DNA from: Arenicellales bacterium
Lineage (GTDB): Bacteria > Pseudomonadota > Gammaproteobacteria > BMS3Bbin11
Direction: 5' to 3'
NCBI GenBank assembly: GCA_029287965.1
Contig: JARFQC010000071.1
Location: forward strand, 1-25,654
DNA: 25,654 nucleotides
Shown: one piece after another, positions 8,607 through 16,304 of the stretch
Position numbering within the stretch: the stretch's first letter is position 1
Layout: every line of letters begins with the position of its first letter
Translations under genes and position numbers: made by a program
The notes under the pieces: generated by a model
The model's database searches: none
What the model saw: the letters and a program-made list of their open reading frames with translations, nothing else
Told to the model about the DNA's origin: nothing

Positions 8607-10592
8607 ATGCAGGAAGAAATGAAAATGATCTACCTGGCCGTCCCGCTGGTGTGCCTGATTCCGGCAATTGTCGCGGGACTGTTTGGTCGAAAAATCGGCC
8701 GTATCGGTGCCCACACCGTCACAATACTCGGGGTAGGGCTGGCCTTTTTCCTGTCCTGTTACGTTTACATGGATGTCATGGACGGCAACACGTTCAATGG
8801 GACGGTATACGTCTGGGGCATCAGCGGTGGTTTCCCGTTTGAAGTCGGCTTCCTGATAGACAGCCTGACGGCATCCATGATGGTTATCGTGACCTTCGTC
8901 TCCTGGATGGTGCACATCTACACGATAGGCTACATGCACGATGATCCGGGCTACCAGCGCTTCTTCAGTTACATCTCGCTGTTCACCTTCTCTATGCTGA
9001 TGCTGGTCATGTCGAACAATTTCCTGCAGCTGTTTTTCGGCTGGGAAGCTGTCGGGCTGGTTTCCTACCTGTTGATCGGATTCTGGTACACACGCGACAC
9101 GGCGATTTATGCAAACCTGAAAGCCTTCCTGGTCAATCGTGTTGGCGACTTCGGCTTTCTAATCGGCATCGCCGCCATATATGCCACATTCGGCAGCGTC
9201 GATTATTCCGCAGTATTCGCTTCGGCACCTAGCCTGGTGGATGAAACAATCGAGATCATACCGGGAACCTCCTGGAACATGATGACCTTCATCTGCATCA
9301 TGCTGTTTATCGGTGCAATGGGTAAATCTGCTCAGGTGCCACTGCATGTCTGGCTGCCTGACTCGATGGAAGGCCCGACGCCGATATCCGCGCTGATCCA
9401 TGCCGCAACGATGGTAACCGCGGGTATCTTCATGGTTGCGCGTACATCGCCATTGTTCGAGCTATCCGAGACGGCCCTCAGCGTGGTGCTTGTAATCGGT
9501 GCCCTGACAGCATTCTTCATGGCGTTGCTCGGCCTGGTTCAGAATGACATCAAGCGGGTTGTGGCCTATTCAACACTGTCCCAGCTGGGTTACATGACGG
9601 TTGCATTGGGCGCATCCGGTTATGCCGTAGCCATCTTCCATCTTGGCACCCACGCATTTTTCAAGGCGTTACTGTTCCTGGGTGCCGGCTCTGTGATCAT
9701 CGCCATGCACCACGAACAGGACATGCGCAAGATGGGCGGTCTGCGCAAGCTCATGCCATGGACCTACGCTACCGCCGTCATCGGCTCGCTGGCGCTGGCT
9801 GGCATTCCACCGTTTGCAGGCTTCTTTTCCAAGGACCTGATCATCGAAAGCGTCCATGCATCGACCATTCCGGGTTCCGGCTTCGCCTACGTGGCAGTGC
9901 TGGCAGGTGTCGCCATCACGGCATTCTATTCCTTCCGCCTGCTGTTCATGACCTTCCATGGCAAACCGCGTATGGATGAACACACACTGCACCACGTAAA
10001 GGAATCACCATGGGTCGTTGTCGTGCCCCTGGTCCTGCTGGCAATACCCTCGGTACTGGCAGGATTCATGTTTATGGAACCCATGGCATTCAGTAATTAC
10101 TTTGAAGGTGTGATCTATGTCAGTGAAGAGCACGATGTGCTGGGCGCCATTGGCTCAATCTATGAAGGCAAGACAGGTTTTAGCCTGGTAATGGCCTTTA
10201 TGCTGCATGGCATGGTTGCTCTGCCGTTCTGGCTCGCCGTCGGCGGTATTCTGCTGGCCTGGTTGTTCTACATCAAGAAGCCGGAGCTGCCGGGCAAAGT
10301 AGTCGATTCGGTCAAGCCACTCTACAACGTACTCGTGAACAAGTATGGCTTCGATGATTTCAATCAGACAGTGTTTGCCAACGGTACCGTAAAAATCGGC
10401 AAATTCATGTCTGAATACGGTGACCGGAGGCTGATAGACGGTTTCTTTGTCAACGGTACGGCAAGGGTAGTCGAGGCCTTCTCCAGGTTCCTTAAACCAC
10501 TGCAGTCCGGGCTGGTTTACCAGTATGCGTTTGCCATGATACTGGGTCTGCTGGGCCTGATGACATGGTTCCTCAGGGTTGCACAGGGATAA
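8607..10592 (+). CDS. nuoL: NADH-quinone oxidoreductase subunit L (ND5-type, antiporter-like)
   Basis: NuoL is the distal antiporter-like subunit of complex I and is thought to translocate one proton. It also supplies the long lateral helix that runs along the membrane arm. The 661-residue protein has many membrane spans. The pump residues are present: E147 in FFGWEAVGLVSYLLIG, and K240 in GAMGKSAQVPLHVWLPDSME. The C-terminal part from about 540 fits the lateral helix and last span. AAGG at 8595-8598 is well spaced for ATG 8607, but ATG 8625, giving a start at MIYLAVPL, is also plausible from homolog ends. The stop touches the nuoM start region. Confidence 0.97.
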   Translation: MQEEMKMIYLAVPLVCLIPAIVAGLFGRKIGRIGAHTVTILGVGLAFFLSCYVYMDVMDGNTFNGTVYVWGISGGFPFEVGFLIDSLTASMMVIVTFVSWMVHIYTIGYMHDDPGYQRFFSYISLFTFSMLMLVMSNNFLQLFFGWEAVGLVSYLLIGFWYTRDTAIYANLKAFLVNRVGDFGFLIGIAAIYATFGSVDYSAVFASAPSLVDETIEIIPGTSWNMMTFICIMLFIGAMGKSAQVPLHVWLPDSMEGPTPISALIHAATMVTAGIFMVARTSPLFELSETALSVVLVIGALTAFFMALLGLVQNDIKRVVAYSTLSQLGYMTVALGASGYAVAIFHLGTHAFFKALLFLGAGSVIIAMHHEQDMRKMGGLRKLMPWTYATAVIGSLALAGIPPFAGFFSKDLIIESVHASTIPGSGFAYVAVLAGVAITAFYSFRLLFMTFHGKPRMDEHTLHHVKESPWVVVVPLVLLAIPSVLAGFMFMEPMAFSNYFEGVIYVSEEHDVLGAIGSIYEGKTGFSLVMAFMLHGMVALPFWLAVGGILLAWLFYIKKPELPGKVVDSVKPLYNVLVNKYGFDDFNQTVFANGTVKIGKFMSEYGDRRLIDGFFVNGTARVVEAFSRFLKPLQSGLVYQYAFAMILGLLGLMTWFLRVAQG

Positions 10593-10594
10593 TG

Positions 10595-12082
10595 ATGATG
10601 AATCTCGACACCAACCTGCTCAGCCTGGCCATATGGACTCCAATCGTGGGCGGCATGCTTGTGCTCGCCACCGGCAATGACAAGAAAGCCTCCATGGCGC
10701 GTGTACTGGCTCTGATCGTCAGCCTGATCACGTTTGCGATTACTATACCGCTGTATACCCGCTTTGACGTCGCTACTGCTGACATGCAGTTTATTGAAAT
10801 GGTCAGCTGGATTCCGGCCTTCAATATCAACTATGCCCTCGGCATTGACGGCATTGCCCTGCTACTGATTTTGCTGACCTCCTTTACTACCATCATTGTG
10901 GTGATATCCGCCTGGCAGGTGATCCAGCAAAACGTAGCCCAGTACATGGCCGCATTCCTGATCATGGAAGGCATGATGATCGGTGTGTTCTCGGCCCTTG
11001 ATGCGATGCTGTTCTATGTTTTCTGGGAAGGTATGCTGATTCCCATGTTTCTCATTATTGGAATATGGGGCGGGCCGAATCGCATCTACGCCAGTATTAA
11101 GTTCTTCCTCTACACCCTGCTGGGTTCTCTGCTGATGCTGGTGTCACTGATCTATCTGTATTACCAGAGCGGGGGCAGTTTCAGTATTGCGGACTTCCAG
11201 GCAGTTCGCATTCCACTTGAGGCACAGATACTTATCTTCCTCGCATTCTTCGCCGCATTCGCCGTCAAAATACCGATGTTCCCGGTACATACCTGGCTGC
11301 CCGATGCTCACGTCGAAGCGCCTACCGGCGGCTCGGTCGTGCTGGCTGCGATCATGCTGAAGATGGGAGCCTACGGTTTTATTCGCTTCAATCTGCCCGT
11401 TACACCTGATGCCAGTCGTGAACTGGACTGGTTCATCATTACCCTGTCGCTGATTGCCATCGTGTACATCGCACTGGTCGCGCTGGTACAGAGCGACATG
11501 AAGAAGTTGATTGCCTATTCATCAATCTCGCACATGGGTTTCGTCACACTCGGCCTGTTTGTGTTCAATAAAATGGCTATTGAGGGCGCCATCATCCAGA
11601 TGATTTCACATGGCTTCATCTCGGCAGCGATGTTCCTCTGCGTCGGTGTACTTTACGACCGTGTCCATTCACGCCAGATCAAGGATTACGGCGGTGTCGC
11701 AAACACCATGCCGACCTTTGCCGCATTCATGATGCTGTTCGCCATGGCCAATGCCGGTCTGCCCGGTACCTCGGGCTTCGTTGGCGAGTTTCTCGTAATA
11801 CTCGGCGTATTCCAGGTGAATGCCTGGTATGCCATCCTGGCAGCCACATCATTAATACTAGGTGCTGCCTATACGCTCTGGATGTACAAGCGGGTCATAT
11901 TCGGCAGTATTGCCAATGACAATGTATCAACGCTCAAGGACGTGAACAGCAGGGAAATACTGATCCTTGTTCTGCTGGCCGCGACTGTACTGGTTATGGG
12001 GCTGTGGCCCGCGCCGTTCCTGGACGTTATTCACACATCTGTCGACAAGTTGCTGCTGCAGACGTCGATAGTGAAGATGTAG
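10595..12082 (+). CDS. nuoM: NADH-quinone oxidoreductase subunit M (ND4-type, antiporter-like)
   Basis: NuoM is the middle antiporter-like proton-pumping subunit of complex I. With the start used here it has 495 residues and about fourteen membrane spans. Pump residues are E145 in FYVFWEGMLIPMFLI and K225 in FAVKIPMFPVHTWLPDAHVE. The frame is open back to 10565 inside nuoL, but three consecutive in-frame ATGs at 10592, 10595 and 10598 lie at the junction. AGGGA at 10585-10589 gives a five- or eight-base spacer to the second or third. I use 10595, and the exact choice changes the protein by only one residue. nuoN follows six bases after the stop. Confidence 0.96.
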   Translation: MMNLDTNLLSLAIWTPIVGGMLVLATGNDKKASMARVLALIVSLITFAITIPLYTRFDVATADMQFIEMVSWIPAFNINYALGIDGIALLLILLTSFTTIIVVISAWQVIQQNVAQYMAAFLIMEGMMIGVFSALDAMLFYVFWEGMLIPMFLIIGIWGGPNRIYASIKFFLYTLLGSLLMLVSLIYLYYQSGGSFSIADFQAVRIPLEAQILIFLAFFAAFAVKIPMFPVHTWLPDAHVEAPTGGSVVLAAIMLKMGAYGFIRFNLPVTPDASRELDWFIITLSLIAIVYIALVALVQSDMKKLIAYSSISHMGFVTLGLFVFNKMAIEGAIIQMISHGFISAAMFLCVGVLYDRVHSRQIKDYGGVANTMPTFAAFMMLFAMANAGLPGTSGFVGEFLVILGVFQVNAWYAILAATSLILGAAYTLWMYKRVIFGSIANDNVSTLKDVNSREILILVLLAATVLVMGLWPAPFLDVIHTSVDKLLLQTSIVKM

Positions 12083-12088
12083 GCTGCC

Positions 12089-13531
12089 ATGAATCATATT
12101 TTAAACATGCAGGTTGCTACGCCGGAGATATTCATCTTCTCCATGGCTTGCCTGATTTTGATGATAGATCTTTATACCCACGATCGCCTCCCATTGCTGA
12201 GCTACTGGCTCACCCAGGCCACCCTGGTCGCAGGGATTTACCTCGGATTAGGCGGGATGGGTACGGAACCGGTCACCACGTTCAACGGCATGTTCATCCA
12301 CGACGGCATGTCGGTTGTCGTGAAGCTGGCCATCATGCTGTTTACCCTGATCGGTCTGGTGTATTCGCGCCAGTACATTCTCGATCGTGGCATGTATCGC
12401 GGTGAGTACTATGTGCTCGTGCTGATTGCCGTACTCGGCATGATGGTGATGACTTCAGCTAGCCATTTCCTGAGCCTGTATCTCGGGCTGGAACTGCTGT
12501 CGTTGTCGCTGTACACGCTGGTCGCCATCAATCGCGATTCTGACACCGCTGTCGAAGCGGCAATGAAGTATTTCGTGCTCGGTGCTGTTGCATCCGGCAT
12601 GCTGCTATACGGAATGTCCCTGATGTATGGCGTAACAGGCAGCCTCGATATCAAGACAATCAGCGCCGCGATCCAGGGCATGCAGTCTGATGACGTGATG
12701 CTGATGTTGGGGCTGATCTTCATCGTGGTCGGGCTCGGGTTCAAGCTGGGCGTTGTACCGTTCCACATGTGGATACCCGACATATACCAGGGCGCACCAA
12801 CCTCCGTGGTGCTGTTTATTGCCACGGCGCCGAAGCTGGCGGCATTTGCCATGGTCATCCGCCTGCTCGTCGACGGTTTCCAGAGCATAGCGGTCAACTG
12901 GAGTGATATGCTGGTTATCCTGGCTGTGCTGTCCATGGCGCTGGGTAACATCGTCGCCATCGCCCAGGCCAATTTCAAGCGCATGCTGGCCTATTCAGCA
13001 ATTTCCCACATGGGTTACTTCCTGCTCGGAATCATCAGCGCCAACCCGAATGGATACAGTGCATCCCTGTTTTACATGATCATTTACGCCTTCACTGGGC
13101 TGGCGGCATTCGGTCTGATCTTGCTGATGTCCAGGAGCGGCTTCGAGGCTGAAAATATCAGTGATTACAGGGGATTGAACAGGGAGCACCCCTGGTATGC
13201 CTTCATGATCGCGCTGGTGATGTTTTCCATGGCAGGGCTTCCGCCGACAGTAGGATTCTACGCAAAACTCTCGGTCATCCAGGCCCTGGTCGATGTCAAT
13301 ATGATCAGCCTTGCGGTAATTGCCGTGCTGCTTGCAGTAATTGGTGCTTTTTACTATCTGCGCATAGTCAAAACGATGTATTTCGATGCCCCTGAGGCCG
13401 AAAGAACCATTACCACCGGGCTGGATGCCAGGGTGCTGGTCAGCCTCAATGCAGTTATGCTGCTGGCGGTAATGCCGTGGATTGGTACAATAATGGATCT
13501 GTGCATGTCAGCAATACAGTCAATGGGCTGA
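12089..13531 (+). CDS. nuoN: NADH-quinone oxidoreductase subunit N (ND2-type, antiporter-like)
   Basis: NuoN is the proximal antiporter-like subunit and the last complex I gene of the operon. It has 480 residues and about fourteen membrane spans. Pump residues are E135 in YLGLELLSLSLY and K219 in GLGFKLGVVPFHMWIPD, followed by the family segment QGAPTSVV. The ATG at 12089 is six bases after the nuoM stop; the Shine-Dalgarno sequence is weak, and a second in-frame ATG lies at 12107. A small lipoprotein gene starts eight bases after the stop, so the transcript probably continues into it. Confidence 0.97.
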   Translation: MNHILNMQVATPEIFIFSMACLILMIDLYTHDRLPLLSYWLTQATLVAGIYLGLGGMGTEPVTTFNGMFIHDGMSVVVKLAIMLFTLIGLVYSRQYILDRGMYRGEYYVLVLIAVLGMMVMTSASHFLSLYLGLELLSLSLYTLVAINRDSDTAVEAAMKYFVLGAVASGMLLYGMSLMYGVTGSLDIKTISAAIQGMQSDDVMLMLGLIFIVVGLGFKLGVVPFHMWIPDIYQGAPTSVVLFIATAPKLAAFAMVIRLLVDGFQSIAVNWSDMLVILAVLSMALGNIVAIAQANFKRMLAYSAISHMGYFLLGIISANPNGYSASLFYMIIYAFTGLAAFGLILLMSRSGFEAENISDYRGLNREHPWYAFMIALVMFSMAGLPPTVGFYAKLSVIQALVDVNMISLAVIAVLLAVIGAFYYLRIVKTMYFDAPEAERTITTGLDARVLVSLNAVMLLAVMPWIGTIMDLCMSAIQSMG

Positions 13532-13539
13532 AGGGCGCG

Positions 13540-13878
13540 ATGCTAGGACTGAACAAAAGGTCTATTTCGGGAGTAATGGCAGCTGTCATGCTGGCCTTCG
13601 TCTCGGGCTGCTCTTCCTACGGATCAGCCAGAATACAATCCAACCCGCCGGGTGCGGACGTTATCAATGTCAGCGATGACACCCCTCTCGGCCAGACGCC
13701 AATACTCATCACGCGCAAGGCAGACCGCGAGGAATCCCGACGTATCACGGTCAAACTAAGCAAGCCCGGTTACCGGGATGAAGTGCAGACTTTCTGGTTG
13801 AATATACGTCAGAGTTCGCGCATCAATGCCGAATATGCTCCGCAGGAAATCACGATAGAACTCGTCCCAGAGCAGTAA
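13540..13878 (+). CDS. Small PEGA-domain lipoprotein
   Basis: This is a 112-residue predicted envelope lipoprotein of unknown function. A basic N-terminus and hydrophobic stretch (residues 11-21) lead to a lipobox, FVSGC, with C24 as the likely lipidated cysteine. The mature part carries a PEGA-like domain at about 30-107: SNPPGADV near its start, PLGQTPILI in the middle and KPGYRDEV later. PEGA domains are small beta domains found in surface and carbohydrate-associated proteins. The frame opens upstream at 13477 inside nuoN, but ATG 13540 has AAGGG four bases upstream and yields a proper signal peptide. It is eight bases after nuoN and is probably its co-transcribed last gene. I do not recognise a specific family name. 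Confidence 0.85.
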   Translation: MLGLNKRSISGVMAAVMLAFVSGCSSYGSARIQSNPPGADVINVSDDTPLGQTPILITRKADREESRRITVKLSKPGYRDEVQTFWLNIRQSSRINAEYAPQEITIELVPEQ

Positions 13879-13882
13879 TCCC

Positions 13883-13907
13883 GTCACATTGTGACAATTT
13901 TTTATTT
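13883..13907 (+). terminator. Weak terminator candidate closing the nuo operon
   Basis: GTCAC-ATT-GTGAC forms a five-base-pair stem with a three-base loop, followed by AA and six T, then ATTT. It starts four bases after the lipoprotein stop and ends just before the tRNA promoter, which is where the nuo transcript should stop. The stem is short, so termination may be partial. The palindrome is not in the TGTGA-N6-TCACA order of a CRP site. Confidence 0.4.
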
Positions 13908-13912
13908 CCCTG

Positions 13913-13941
13913 TTGAAAAAACGTTATCGCATGCGTATTAT
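13913..13941 (+). promoter_or_regulatory. Sigma70-type promoter of the initiator tRNA and rimP-nusA cluster
   Basis: TTGAAA at 13913-13918 and TATTAT at 13936-13941 are separated by exactly 17 bases, close to the sigma70 consensus. Transcription would start near 13948, a few bases before the tRNA. The bases between the -10 and the expected start are GCCCACC, a GC-rich discriminator. Such discriminators are a known trait of stable-RNA promoters inhibited by ppGpp and DksA. Stringent control here is an inference. Confidence 0.75.
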
Positions 13942-13954
13942 GCCCACCTCCTGA

Positions 13955-14031
<77 letters not shown>

Positions 14032-14085
14032 ACAGGTTTTTTTAGCAGGCTCGGCAGTGTTAATTTCGAGGCTAGCTCATAATAA

Positions 14086-14118
14086 CAAGACCCTGCATCA
14101 GCGGGGTCTTGCTATTTT
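14086..14118 (+). terminator. Terminator-like hairpin 1 between tRNA-fMet and rimP
   Basis: CAAGACCC pairs perfectly with GGGTCTTG, extended inward by a T-G wobble and a G-C pair, around the loop CATCAG. CTATTTT follows, so the U tract is imperfect. It probably causes partial termination, or marks a processing point, downstream of the tRNA while letting some transcription reach rimP and nusA. Confidence 0.6.
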
Positions 14119-14150
14119 CGGGACATGATTTTTACCTGTTTCGATGGTGC

Positions 14151-14181
14151 AAACCGGGCTTAATGTCCGGTTTTTTATTTT
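14151..14181 (+). terminator. Terminator-like hairpin 2, just before rimP
   Basis: AAACCGG pairs with CCGGTTT around a nine-base span, with one further G-T wobble possible inside. The stem runs into TTTTTTATTTT. This has the form of an intrinsic terminator and ends about 20 bases before the rimP start. Because no other promoter for rimP is obvious, it is more likely an attenuator or leaky terminator than a full stop. Confidence 0.65.
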
Positions 14182-14202
14182 AGGTGATCGGGGCAGTACG
14201 GG

Positions 14203-14661
14203 TTGGATACACTGGAAAAGAAATTGATGGCAATGTTCGGCCCGGTAGTCGCATCGATGGGGTACGAACTCGTTGCTGTGGAAATAGCAGGTGGGAGTGG
14301 TAACGCTATCATGCGCGTCTACATTGATTCACCGGAAGGAATCAGCGTCGATGACTGCGCTGAGGTGAGTTACCAAGTGAGTGGTTTGCTGGATGTGGAA
14401 GATCCCTTGCGCGGTAAATACACGCTTGAAGTGTCTTCACCAGGCCTGGACCGGCCGCTGGTGTCGCTGGATCACTTCAAACAGTTCATAGGTGAACGAA
14501 TGAAGATTCGTTGCACAGAGCCGGTACTAGGCAGAAAGCGCTTTACCGGAAATCTGGATTCGATTGAGGGCGAGACACTGATTATGGCGGTAGACAACGA
14601 GATATATGAAATACCGCTGGAAATTATTGAAAAAGCCAACTTGGCGATTGAGTTGAACTGA
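14203..14661 (+). CDS. rimP: Ribosome maturation factor RimP (TTG start)
   Basis: RimP binds the 30S subunit and is needed for its late maturation. The 152-residue product has the family pattern: an N-terminal alpha-beta domain with YIDSPEGISVDDCAEVSYQV at 46-65, the LEVSSPGLDRPL block near 84-95, and a C-terminal SH3-like domain ending in IEKANLAIEL. The start is TTG 14203. Translation from it gives MDTLEKKL, which lines up with the E. coli N-terminus MSTLEQKL, whereas the first ATG (14227) would lose that helix. The best Shine-Dalgarno candidate is GGGG around 14190. It follows two terminator-like hairpins and precedes nusA, as in E. coli. Confidence 0.93.
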   Translation: MDTLEKKLMAMFGPVVASMGYELVAVEIAGGSGNAIMRVYIDSPEGISVDDCAEVSYQVSGLLDVEDPLRGKYTLEVSSPGLDRPLVSLDHFKQFIGERMKIRCTEPVLGRKRFTGNLDSIEGETLIMAVDNEIYEIPLEIIEKANLAIELN

Positions 14662-14686
14662 AGCAGTAGACATACACGGATGGGAG

Positions 14687-14723
14687 CATCTTGCTTCGCC
14701 TCCTTATCAGGCGAAAGAAGATG
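14687..14723 (+). promoter_or_regulatory. 37-nt imperfect hairpin in the rimP-nusA spacer
   Basis: CATCTTGCTTCGCCT pairs with AGGCGAAAGAAGATG across the loop CCTTATC: six pairs, a two-base internal mismatch, then seven pairs. No U tract follows, so it is not an intrinsic terminator. Position in the nusA leader suggests an RNase processing site or a translational control element. That role is inferred. Confidence 0.6.
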
Positions 14724-14755
14724 GTGGACACAACATAACTAAGTGAGACGAAGAC

Positions 14756-16237
14756 ATGCAGAATGAAATTCTCATGATGGCGGATGCAGTATCCCGTGAA
14801 AAAGGTCTGAAGAAGGATGACGTCTTCAGTGCGATCGAGGCTGCTCTGGCTACAGCAACACGTAAGCGCAACCCCCTGGATATCGATGCACGCGTTGATA
14901 TCGATCGTGACACAGGTGCCTACACCACTTACCGCGTATGGGAAGTCATCAGCGACGATGAAGAAGTCGAATTCCCGGATAAGCAGATTCCATTCTCCAC
15001 CGCTCAGGAAGACTATCCAGAGATAGAAGTTGGCGACGTCATAGAAGACGAAATGGAAGCGGTTGAATTCGGGCGTATCGCGGCACAGGCGGCCAAGCAG
15101 GTCATCATGCAAAAAGTACGCGAAGCCGAGCGCGAAATGATCGTCAATGAGTTCGAGCCGCGCAAAGGTGAAATGATTACCGGAATCGTCAAACGCATGG
15201 AGCGTGGCGATGCCATTGTCGAGATTAGCGGCGCCGAGGCGCTGCTGCCGAAACGCAACATGATTCCCCGCGAAGGACTGCGCAAGGGTGATCGTATCCG
15301 CGCTATTCTGGAAGATGTCAGCTTCTCACCAAAGGGTCCACAGCTGTTTTTGAACAGGACCTGCCCTGAACTGCTGGTTATGCTGTTCGAGCTTGAAGTA
15401 CCTGAGATTGGCGAAGGTCTGATCAAGATTCACGGCGCTGCCAGGGATCCGGGCATGCGTGCCAAGATCGCCGTTCATTCAAACGATCCGAAAATCGACC
15501 CTGTCGGCGCCTGCGTGGGCATACGTGGATCGCGCGTCCAGAGTGTTTCGAACGAAATTGCCGGTGAGCGGGTTGATATCATCAAGTGGTCACCCGACGT
15601 CGCCCAGTTTGTCATCAACTCGCTTGCGCCGGCGGAAATCCTGTCGATCATGATTGATGAAGAAAACAACTCCATTGATGTGATAGTCGATGAATCGCAG
15701 CTTGCCCAGGCTATCGGCCGCGAAGGCCAGAACGTCAAACTGGCATCTCGCCTGACCGGGCTGGAACTCAATGTCATGTCTGAAGAATCCGCCGAGGAAA
15801 AAGGCCAGGAAGAAGCAGTGAAACTCATTGAAATGTTCAGCAAGCAGCTGGACGTCGATGAGGACGTCGCGTCCATACTGGTCCAGGAAGGGTTTTCCAA
15901 CGTGATGGAAGTGGCCTATGTGCCGCGCGAGGAAATGGAAGAAATAGATGAATTTGACGATGCGCTGATTGACGAACTTCGCAGCCGTGCAGCAGATGCG
16001 CTGCTGACCTCCGCCATCGCGGATGAAGAATCCCTGCATGATTCCGAACCGGCCCAGGATTTGCTGGATCTGGATGGCATGGACGAACACACTGCCCGTG
16101 TATTCGCCAGCAAAGGCGTTACCACCCAGGAGGATCTTGCCGAATTGTCGGTAGATGAGCTGCTGGAAATCGAAAGCATGGATGAAGAGCGTGCCAAGTC
16201 GCTGATTATGGCGGCGCGCGCTCCATGGTTCGAATAG
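14756..16237 (+). CDS. nusA: Transcription termination/antitermination factor NusA
   Basis: NusA binds RNA polymerase and nascent RNA, and modulates pausing, termination and antitermination. The 493-residue protein aligns with E. coli NusA from its first residues (MQNEIL against MNKEIL). Domains in order are the polymerase-binding N-terminal domain (1 to about 135), an S1 domain starting at KGEMITGIVKR (137), and two KH domains marked by GACVGIRGSR (251-260) and AIGREGQNVK (319-328). Two C-terminal acidic repeats follow, from about 360 and 440, as in E. coli. The start ATG 14756 has only a weak purine-rich site and lies downstream of a strong hairpin, which may reflect autoregulation. infB follows 67 bases later. 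Confidence 0.97.
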   Translation: MQNEILMMADAVSREKGLKKDDVFSAIEAALATATRKRNPLDIDARVDIDRDTGAYTTYRVWEVISDDEEVEFPDKQIPFSTAQEDYPEIEVGDVIEDEMEAVEFGRIAAQAAKQVIMQKVREAEREMIVNEFEPRKGEMITGIVKRMERGDAIVEISGAEALLPKRNMIPREGLRKGDRIRAILEDVSFSPKGPQLFLNRTCPELLVMLFELEVPEIGEGLIKIHGAARDPGMRAKIAVHSNDPKIDPVGACVGIRGSRVQSVSNEIAGERVDIIKWSPDVAQFVINSLAPAEILSIMIDEENNSIDVIVDESQLAQAIGREGQNVKLASRLTGLELNVMSEESAEEKGQEEAVKLIEMFSKQLDVDEDVASILVQEGFSNVMEVAYVPREEMEEIDEFDDALIDELRSRAADALLTSAIADEESLHDSEPAQDLLDLDGMDEHTARVFASKGVTTQEDLAELSVDELLEIESMDEERAKSLIMAARAPWFE

Positions 16238-16304
16238 GGAATTGGAGTAGAATACAGGATTCGGTGTGCAGTGTTGACAGTGTACCCAAGCTAGAGAGAG
16301 CAAG

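Noticed and set aside
13883..13895. GTCACATTGTGAC palindrome as a CRP or FNR operator
   Set aside because: The half-sites are in the opposite order to the CRP consensus and the spacing fits neither regulator. A short terminator stem explains it better.
16274..16279. Perfect TTGACA hexamer in the nusA-infB spacer as an infB promoter
   Set aside because: No acceptable -10 element lies 16-18 bases downstream; the bases there are AGAGCA. TAGAAT at 16248 lacks a matching -35.
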